DNA from: Actinomadura macra NBRC 14102
Lineage (GTDB): Bacteria > Actinomycetota > Actinomycetes > Streptosporangiales > Streptosporangiaceae
Reading direction: 5' to 3'
NCBI RefSeq assembly: GCF_001552215.1
Contig: NZ_BCQT01000009.1
Span: 310,001-374,000 of the forward strand
Length of the DNA: 64,000 nt
Shown here: positions 58,702 through 64,000 of the stretch, one piece after another
Layout: every line of letters begins with the position of its first letter
Position numbering within the stretch: the first letter of the stretch is position 1
Notes under the pieces: model-generated
Told to the model about the DNA's origin: nothing
Database searches by the model: none
What the model saw: only the letters and a program-made list of their open reading frames with translations
Translations under genes and position numbers: made by a program

Positions 58702-59246
58702 TCGAGCTTGAGGACATCCCGCCGCTGCGCGGCCCCCGCCCCGCCGGCGCCGAGCGCGTCCGCCGCCGCGCCGAGCGCGACCGGGACCTCAGGCCCGCGC
58801 GGCGCAGCCTGCTGACCGGCCTCGCCGCCGCCGGCGCCACCGCCGGGCTGAACGCGCTCGGCGTCTTCCCGCCCGCGCGCCAGGCCATCTCGTCCGGATT
58901 CAGCCTGGTCGGCTACTACGACATCTATCCCCGTTGCCCGTCCTATGCGCGGGACCACAACTGCTCCCCCGGCTGCGGGCCGAGCTACGTCTGCGCCTGG
59001 TGCTGCCGGACGAGCGGCACGTACAAGGGCTTCCACAAGTCCGGGTCGTCTGATCCCGGCTGGTACAAGCTGCGTCCCAACCAGTGCTACAGCGGCGGCT
59101 ACGACGGCTGGCTGTGGGCCTACGCCAAGAAGTGCGGCAGTTGCAGCAAGGGCGTCACGTGGCGCTGCCACGACGGCTGGAACAAGACCAAGAAGGGCAA
59201 CTGGTACAAGACCATCTGCCGCAAGGCGACGGCGTGCAAGAACTGA
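58698..59246 (+). CDS. Tat-exported 12-cysteine polypeptide, methylamine dehydrogenase light-chain-like
   Basis: The 182-residue protein has a long N-terminal Tat-like signal (RPARRSLLTGLAAAGATAG, residues ~32-50). A mature part of about 120 residues follows with exactly 12 Cys (80, 89, 93, 99, 102, 103, 130, 146, 149, 157, 174, 180). Methylamine dehydrogenase light chains are also Tat-exported and contain 12 Cys in six disulfides, with a Trp-derived TTQ cofactor. Here seven Trp are available, including WLWAYAKKCGSC near 138. No heavy chain or mauG is adjacent. The mature part is basic and Lys/Gly/Tyr-rich, so a disulfide-rich secreted peptide of another kind is the main alternative. Confidence 0.72.
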   Translation: MIELEDIPPLRGPRPAGAERVRRRAERDRDLRPARRSLLTGLAAAGATAGLNALGVFPPARQAISSGFSLVGYYDIYPRCPSYARDHNCSPGCGPSYVCAWCCRTSGTYKGFHKSGSSDPGWYKLRPNQCYSGGYDGWLWAYAKKCGSCSKGVTWRCHDGWNKTKKGNWYKTICRKATACKN

Positions 59247-59392
59247 CCGTCCGCCGTGGCCTGACCGATCCCTTTCTCCCCGCCGCCGCGCTGGCACTGC
59301 TCGCGGTCGCGGCGGCGGCGCTGGACGCCACGGTCCTGTGCTGGGCCTCGGTCGGTGCCCTCGCCGGATTCTCGCTGTCGGGCAGCGTCTGA
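59234..59392 (+). CDS. Small two-helix membrane peptide in the mau-like cassette
   Basis: A 52-residue frame starts at GTG 59234 inside the end of the preceding gene (13-base overlap). Its product is strongly hydrophobic from residue ~14 (FLPAAALALLAVAAAALDAT) with a second short segment to the end. No family is known. Overlap and hydrophobic content support a real coupled gene. A single membrane subunit of the export or maturation machinery is possible. Confidence 0.5.
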   Translation: MQELTVRRGLTDPFLPAAALALLAVAAAALDATVLCWASVGALAGFSLSGSV

Positions 59393-59410
59393 ACGCGTAA
59401 CAGCGAATCC

Positions 59411-59965
59411 GTGCTGTTCTCGCCAGGTTGGCGAGCCCCGATACGGCAGGGCGAGATCCTCGCCGTCTTCACCCTCGGGCTCCTGCTCGGGGGCACGTTG
59501 AGCGCGACGGTGCTGTGGTCGCTGTCCGGCCTCTCCGCGCCGCTGCCGCCGCACGTCCGCGCGGCCGCGATCCTGGTGGTGGCCGCTCTGGGCGCCGCCC
59601 GCGAGTCGGGCCTGCTCTCCTTGCCCCTCCCGCAGAACGCCCGGCAGATCCCCCAGGAGGTCCTCCAGACTCACCTGCGCCGAGGCTCGCTCCAGTTCGG
59701 CTTCGAGCTGGGGACCGGGGTCCGCACGTACGTCCCGTCCAGCGCGCCCTACGTCCTGGCCCTGGCCCTCCTGCTCGGCCACGCGGCCATGGGCGCGGCC
59801 CTCATCGCCGGCACCGCCTTCGGCGCCGGCAGGGCCCTCAGCGCCCTGCTGTCCTACCTGGCCCGAGACGATCACCGCGACGCCGCGATAGCCGTCCGCA
59901 TGCCAGCCGTCAAGACCCTGACGGCGCTCGCCTCCCTCGCCGCCCTGGCTCTTCTCGTCCTCTGA
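59411..59965 (+). CDS. Membrane protein at the end of the mau-like cassette
   Basis: The 184-residue protein has four to five helices: ILAVFTLGLLLGGTLSATVLW, AAILVVAALGAA, YVLALALLLGHAAMGAALIAG and a C-terminal one. A polar linker, ARQIPQEVLQTHLRRGSLQF then FELGTGVRTYVPSSAPYV, looks conserved in proteins of such cassettes as I recall them. It has no Cys, unlike DsbD/CcdA, so it is not an electron carrier by itself; MauF-like is possible. GTG 59411 starts 18 bases after the preceding stop. Confidence 0.7.
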   Translation: MLFSPGWRAPIRQGEILAVFTLGLLLGGTLSATVLWSLSGLSAPLPPHVRAAAILVVAALGAARESGLLSLPLPQNARQIPQEVLQTHLRRGSLQFGFELGTGVRTYVPSSAPYVLALALLLGHAAMGAALIAGTAFGAGRALSALLSYLARDDHRDAAIAVRMPAVKTLTALASLAALALLVL

Positions 59966-60033
59966 CGCTCGGGAACCTCTCGCCGGTCGCGGGCGTCGGA
60001 CATGGCGGACCCGCCGTCGAGGAAGGCTCGCCC

Positions 60034-60333
60034 GTGTACTGGTCGCTGGTGATCTCCGCTCTGCTGCGGATCCTGGCCGTGGCCGACTGGGCCGGGTCGG
60101 TGCCCGGCCAGAGCACGCTGCTGGCGCTGGCGACGGTCACCGTGGCGGGGCTGCTGGTGCTGGCGACGGTGCGGGGCGCCGCGTCACGGCGCGGACATCG
60201 GGCGGCGCTCGCACGGGTGCGGACAGCCCTGCGGGAGCGGACGTCCCGTACCGCCTTCCTCCCCCAACGTGATCCGGACGCGGCGGGGCGGCCCCGTCCG
60301 AGAGCACCCGGAGCGGAGATGGCGGCCGCCTGA
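60034..60333 (+). CDS. DUF6412 family membrane protein
   Basis: The 99-residue protein has two hydrophobic helices (~5-50, with TLLALATVTVAGLLVLATVRG). The C-terminal tail has the DUF6412 pattern: RTAFLPQRDPDAAGRPRPRA and ending MAAA. DUF6412 genes precede YidC2-like genes in streptomycetes and relatives, as here. GAGGAAGG is seven bases before GTG 60034. A joint role in membrane protein insertion is suggested only by this linkage. Confidence 0.82.
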   Translation: MYWSLVISALLRILAVADWAGSVPGQSTLLALATVTVAGLLVLATVRGAASRRGHRAALARVRTALRERTSRTAFLPQRDPDAAGRPRPRAPGAEMAAA

Positions 60334-60380
60334 GCGCGGCCAGAAGCCGTCGATCCGCCACACCCTCCGGAAGGGCTCCG

Positions 60381-61079
60381 ATGTTCCTGCTCGATACCCC
60401 CGTTTCGCTCGCCTACGATCTCGTCACCGGCCTGGCCGATGTCCTGCGCCCCGCCGCGGGCGGCCTGGCGACCGCCACCGCGATCGTCGTGTTCACCGCC
60501 GCGGTGCGGTTGCTGATGGTCCCGCTCGCCGTCTCCGCGGCCAAGGGCGAGCGGACAAGGACCCGGCTGCTGCCCCAGGTTCAGGCGCTCCAGAAGAAGC
60601 ACGCGAACAACCCGCAGCGGCTCCAGCGGGAGACCGCGGCGCTGTACGACGCGGAGGGGAGCACGCCGCTCACCGGATGCCTGCCAATGTTCGTGCAGGT
60701 GCCGTTCTTCATGGTCATGTACCGGTTGTTCGTGTCAGCGTCGGTGGGCGGCCACCAGAACCTGCTGCTCGCGCACACGCTTCTGGGCGCGCCGCTGGGG
60801 CAGAACTGGGTGGGGCTCCTGGGCGGCGGGCTGCTCGCGGGGCCGTCTCTGGTGTTCCTCGGGTTGTTCGCGCTGCTCGCCTTGGTGGCGCTGTGGACGT
60901 CGCGACGGGTGACCGCGGAGGGGCCGATGGGCGCGGTGGCGCGGATCATGCCGTTCGGGACGGTGGTGTTCGCGGCGTTCGTCCCGCTGGCGGCCGGGGT
61001 CTACCTGCTGACGTCGAACCTGTGGACGGCCGTGGAGCGGGCGATGCTGCATCGCCGGATCGTGGCGCCCGCGCTGTGA
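60381..61079 (+). CDS. YidC/Oxa1-family membrane insertase
   Basis: The 232-residue protein has five hydrophobic segments of the YidC core: the N-terminal LATATAIVVFTAAVRLLMVPL, a cytoplasmic coiled helix KGERTRTRLLPQVQALQKKH with the conserved basic run, then PLTGCLPMFVQVPFFMVMYR. It lacks the periplasmic P1 domain, as in Gram-positive YidC2. It inserts small membrane proteins, and pairs here with DUF6412 48 bases upstream. It may be a second YidC beside a housekeeping copy elsewhere. The ATG at 60381 gives MFLLDTPVSLAYDLVTGL as in homologues. Confidence 0.92.
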   Translation: MFLLDTPVSLAYDLVTGLADVLRPAAGGLATATAIVVFTAAVRLLMVPLAVSAAKGERTRTRLLPQVQALQKKHANNPQRLQRETAALYDAEGSTPLTGCLPMFVQVPFFMVMYRLFVSASVGGHQNLLLAHTLLGAPLGQNWVGLLGGGLLAGPSLVFLGLFALLALVALWTSRRVTAEGPMGAVARIMPFGTVVFAAFVPLAAGVYLLTSNLWTAVERAMLHRRIVAPAL

Positions 61080-61132
61080 GGGCCTGAGAGCGTTCCACGG
61101 GCGTGCGCACTGGCCCGCGGTGCTCTCAGCCC
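61080..61132. terminator. Convergent terminator hairpin
   Basis: TGAGAGC (61085-61091) pairs with GCTCTCA (61122-61128), flanked by GGC/GCC pairing, with an inner CGGGC..GCCCG stem. It spans the end of valS and lies just after the yidC stop, between the convergent genes. Confidence 0.55.
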
Positions 61133-63669
61133 TGGGGAGCGACCGGGGCCAGGACGACCTCGACGGTCAGGTCCGCGGGCGCGTCCTCCAGCGCCAGGTC
61201 GGCGATGCGGCCCGCGGCGGCCAGGTCGGGCCGGGCGATGTGGGTCACCCTGGCGCCGCGGACGACGGCGCGCGCCACGTCCGCGCGCATCGACGCCTTC
61301 GCCTCGGACTTGGCCTTGCGGACCTGCCGGAGCGCCTCGCCGGTCGCGGCGAGGACGACGGGGTCGCCGTCCGGGGGCAGCTCGGCGGCGACCGGCCACG
61401 ACGCGGCGTGCACCGACCCCGTCCGCCACCACGACCAGACCTCCTCGGTCACGAACGGCAGGACGGGCGCGAACAGGCGCAGCAGCACCGACAGCGCCGT
61501 CTGGAGGGCCGCCCGCGCCGACAGCGCCTCGGGGCCGTCCCCGTACGCACGGGCCTTCACGAGCTCCAGGTAGTCGTCGCAAAACTCCCAGAAGAAGCGC
61601 TCGGTGCGCTCCAGGGCGCGCGTGTAGTCGTAGCCCTCGAACGCCTCCGTCGCGTCCCGGACGACACCGGACAGCGCGGCCAGCATCGCCCGGTCGAGGG
61701 GCTCGGTGACCGCCGCCACCGCTCCCCCGCCGACGACCTCGCCGAGACCGAGCACGAACCTGGACGCATTGAGGATCTTGATGGCGAGGCGCCGCCCGAC
61801 CTTGATCTGACCGGTGTCGAACGCGGTGTCGGCGCCTGGCCGGCCGCTGGCGGACCAGTACCGGACGGCGTCGGAGCCGTACTCGCGCAGCAGGTCGATC
61901 GGCGTGACCACGTTGCCCTTGGACTTGGACATCTTCTTGCGGTCCGGGTCAAGGATCCATCCCGACAGCGCCGCGGCGGCCCACGGCAGCGTGCCGTGCT
62001 CCAGATGCGCGCGGACGACGGTGGAGAACAGCCAGGTGCGGATGATGTCGTGGGCCTGCGGGCGCAGGTCGTAGGGGAAGACCCGCCCGAACAGGTCGGG
62101 GTCGCGTTCCCAGCCCCCCGCGATCTGGGGGGTCAGCGACGATGTCGCCCAGGTGTCCATCACGTCCGGGTCGCCGATGAAGCCGCCCGGCTCGCCGCGC
62201 TGGTCCTCGGTGAAGCCCGGAGGGACGTCCGAGGACGGGTCGACGGGCAGCGCGTCCTCCGGCGGGGTGATGGGCTCCTCGTAGAGCGGGGAGCCGGACC
62301 CGTCCAGCCGGTACCAGACCGGGATCGGCACGCCGAAGAACCGCTGCCGGGAGATCAGCCAGTCGCCGTTCAGCCCCTCGACCCAGTTCTCGTAACGGCC
62401 CCGCATGTAGCCCGGGTGCCATGCCAGCTCGCGCCCGCGTGCGAGCAGCTCGGCGCGAACCGCTCCGTCGCGCCCGCCGTTGCGGATGTACCACTGGCGT
62501 GTCGTGACGATCTCCAGGGGCTTGCTGCCCTTCTCGTAGAACTTCACCGGACGGCTGATCCGGCGCGGCTCACCGTCCAGGTCGCCGGACTCGCGCAGCA
62601 ACTCGACGACGCGCTCCCTCGCCGAGTGGACCGTCTTGCCGGCCAGCTCGCCGTACGGGTCCGCCGGGACGCCCGCCGGGGGCTCGGCGGCGAGCCGCCC
62701 GTCCCAGCCGACGACCGCGCGGGTGGGCAGGTCCAGCTCGCGCCACCACGTGACGTCCGTGACGTCGCCGAACGTGCAGATCATCGCTATGCCCGAGCCC
62801 TTGTCCGGGTCGGCGAGCCGGTGCGCGACCACCGGGACGTCCACGCCGAACAGCGGCGTCCGGACGGTCGTCCCGACCAGCTCCCGGTACCGCTCGTCGT
62901 CGGGGTGGGCGACCAGCGCGACGCATGCGGGCAGCAACTCCGGGCGGGTGGTCTCCACATAGACCGGACGGTCGTTCGCGTGGAACCGGATCCGGTGGAA
63001 GGCGCCCGGCTGCTCACGGTCCTCAAGCTCGGCCTGCGCGACGGCCGTGCGGAAGGTCACGTCCCACAGGGTGGGCGCCTCGGCCACATACGCCTCACCG
63101 CGCCCCAGGTTGCGCAGGAACGCCCGCTGCGACGCCGTCCGGGAGACGTCCCCGATGGTGGTGTAGAGCAGGCTCCAGTCGACGGACAGGCCGACGCGGC
63201 GCCACATCTCCTCGAACGCCTTCTCATCGACCTCGGTGAGCCGCACGCACAGCTCGATGAAGTTGCGGCGTGAGACCGGCACCTGCCGCCTGGGGTCGGG
63301 ATTGGCGGGCGGCTCGAAGTCCGGGTCGTACGCGAGGCCCGGGTCGCACCGGACACCGAAGTGGTTCTGGACCCGCCGCTCGGTGGGCAGGCCGTTATCG
63401 TCCCAGCCCATCGGGTAGAAGACCGCCCGACCGCGCATGCGCTGGAACCGGGCGATGGTGTCGGTGTGGGTGAAGGAGAAGACGTGGCCGACGTGGAGGG
63501 AGCCGCTCACCGTGGGCGGCGGGGTGTCGATCGAGTAGACCTCGCCGCGCGGGCGGGTGCGGTCGAAGCGGTAGACGCCGCCGTCCTCCCAGACGCGTAC
63601 CCACTTGTCCTCCAGGCCGTCGAGGGATGGCTTGGCAGGGACGTTCGGGGTACGTGGCCGCTCTGTCAT
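61126..63669 (-). CDS. valS: Valyl-tRNA synthetase, divergent type
   Basis: The 847-residue class I synthetase has the HIGH-equivalent [15 protein letters not shown] (~residues 48-62) and KMSKS in [13 protein letters not shown] (~570-582). The CP1 editing domain (~200-380) and Val-type anticodon-binding helices (~650-790) are present. The N-terminal text [16 protein letters not shown] and [19 protein letters not shown] differs from the common bacterial ValS and fits the archaeal/rickettsial-like branch also found in other actinobacteria. The C-terminal coiled coil of standard ValS is absent or short. ATG 63669 is preferred over upstream ATG 63708. No T-box leader was seen. Confidence 0.93.
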   Translation of the reverse strand: MTERPRTPNVPAKPSLDGLEDKWVRVWEDGGVYRFDRTRPRGEVYSIDTPPPTVSGSLHVGHVFSFTHTDTIARFQRMRGRAVFYPMGWDDNGLPTERRVQNHFGVRCDPGLAYDPDFEPPANPDPRRQVPVSRRNFIELCVRLTEVDEKAFEEMWRRVGLSVDWSLLYTTIGDVSRTASQRAFLRNLGRGEAYVAEAPTLWDVTFRTAVAQAELEDREQPGAFHRIRFHANDRPVYVETTRPELLPACVALVAHPDDERYRELVGTTVRTPLFGVDVPVVAHRLADPDKGSGIAMICTFGDVTDVTWWRELDLPTRAVVGWDGRLAAEPPAGVPADPYGELAGKTVHSARERVVELLRESGDLDGEPRRISRPVKFYEKGSKPLEIVTTRQWYIRNGGRDGAVRAELLARGRELAWHPGYMRGRYENWVEGLNGDWLISRQRFFGVPIPVWYRLDGSGSPLYEEPITPPEDALPVDPSSDVPPGFTEDQRGEPGGFIGDPDVMDTWATSSLTPQIAGGWERDPDLFGRVFPYDLRPQAHDIIRTWLFSTVVRAHLEHGTLPWAAAALSGWILDPDRKKMSKSKGNVVTPIDLLREYGSDAVRYWSASGRPGADTAFDTGQIKVGRRLAIKILNASRFVLGLGEVVGGGAVAAVTEPLDRAMLAALSGVVRDATEAFEGYDYTRALERTERFFWEFCDDYLELVKARAYGDGPEALSARAALQTALSVLLRLFAPVLPFVTEEVWSWWRTGSVHAASWPVAAELPPDGDPVVLAATGEALRQVRKAKSEAKASMRADVARAVVRGARVTHIARPDLAAAGRIADLALEDAPADLTVEVVLAPVAPQG

Positions 63670-63819
63670 GGGCCAATGGTATTGACAACGCCACGGCTCG
63701 CATGCCAATTAACCGCCCGCCGGCCGGGCCGGGGACGCGGCGATCACTCCGCCGTCCGGACGGTCCGTGACCATCCGTTCCGGTAGCGTCGGAGCCGACT
63801 GGACGACTGGAGGACGAAC

Positions 63820-64000
63820 ATGGCGGACAAGGGCGACATCGGCTATCGAGTGGTGGCCGGCGCCGCCGCCTTCGCGGGGGGCTTCGTCGCGAAGAAGGCG
63901 ATCACGCTGGCCTGGAAGAAGAGCACGGGCAAGGAGCCGCCGACCAATCCCGAGTCCCCGGACGTGGCGCTCGCCGAGGCGATCGGGTGGGCCGTGGTGA
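63820..64000 (+). CDS. DUF4235 protein, 5' part
   Basis: Sixty codons are visible before the right edge. The product begins MADKGDIGYRVVAGAAAFAG and continues FVAKKAITLAWKKSTGKEPP, then NPESPDVALAEAIGWAVV. This is the DUF4235 pattern of small actinobacterial membrane proteins: a helix, a K-x-x-x-x-x-W-K basic loop and a second helix. GGAGG is seven bases before the ATG. It is divergent from valS across a 150-base spacer. The full gene is probably about 80-90 codons. Confidence 0.88.
   Translation, partial: MADKGDIGYRVVAGAAAFAGGFVAKKAITLAWKKSTGKEPPTNPESPDVALAEAIGWAVV

Noticed and set aside
63670..63819. Possible T-box leader upstream of valS
   Set aside because: No TGGNACC-type T-box sequence or specifier hairpin is visible in this short spacer.
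1..64000. CRISPR array, rRNA operon or intact insertion sequence
   Set aside because: No regularly spaced repeats, rRNA-like sequence or transposase gene was found on reading both strands.

Overview
The window is chromosomal DNA from a high-GC Gram-positive actinobacterium. Most coding stretches are about 70% G+C with strong G/C in third codon positions, and GTG and TTG starts are common. Several genes are actinobacterial hallmarks: DUF3710 next to dut, DUF3159, an OB-fold protein, paired TrkA/Ceo proteins beside an APC permease, an F420-type LLM oxidoreductase, an ECF41 sigma factor and a tiny bL37 ribosomal protein. The style fits the Streptosporangiales/Actinomadura group, but this is inferred from gene content, not from a marker gene. 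No rRNA, tRNA, CRISPR array, intact transposon or large biosynthetic cluster was seen.

Region 1 (1-12.9 kb): an XRE regulator fragment, DinB-like protein, FadD-type acyl-CoA ligase, APH-fold kinase and zinc ribbon. These are followed by an overlapping hen1-pnkp RNA-repair operon on the minus strand, a DUF3152 putative zinc protease, a bacterial PARG-like macrodomain protein, and a divergent TetR/MFS efflux pair with an operator-rich spacer. Region 2 (12.9-25.4 kb): an LLM oxidoreductase, a secreted Lys/Pro-repeat DUF11 protein and a DUF1906 glycosidase-like protein, then an accessory block. The block holds an XRE regulator with an AT-rich operator, a coiled-coil membrane protein, a NACHT-type STAND NTPase (possible defence module), Eis-like and GNAT acetyltransferases, and a TPR-type XRE regulator with two tiny coupled genes.

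Region 3 (25.6-36 kb): a secreted beta-helix protein, an AhpD-like gene divergent from an ECF41 sigma factor with recognisable ECF41 promoters, and a conserved core of RNA methyltransferase, KimA/APC permease, two TrkA proteins, DUF3159 and an OB-fold protein. The permease and TrkA genes suggest potassium homeostasis. Region 4 (36-50.2 kb): a second DHA2 efflux pump, L,D-transpeptidase, PhzF, MurJ-type flippase and ABC exporter. This region also shows decay: one doubly frameshifted gene and one internally deleted SDR gene beside an intact MarR regulator. A lower-GC island then carries a secreted NucA/NucB-like nuclease and a small partner gene.

Region 5 (50.2-64 kb): a 1365-residue HEAT-repeat protein, a PIG-L deacetylase, bL37, DUF3710 and dut. 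Next comes a tight six-gene cassette (57000-59965) that looks like a stripped-down methylamine-dehydrogenase (mau) maturation system. It has a MauE-like membrane protein, a MauD-like thioredoxin and a Tat-exported polypeptide with exactly 12 cysteines, but no heavy chain and no MauG. This is the best candidate in the window for an undescribed system. The window ends with DUF6412, YidC2, a divergent-type valyl-tRNA synthetase and a truncated DUF4235 gene. A dispersed intergenic repeat of about 95 bp occurs twice, in opposite orientations, at 34.5 and 55.3 kb.
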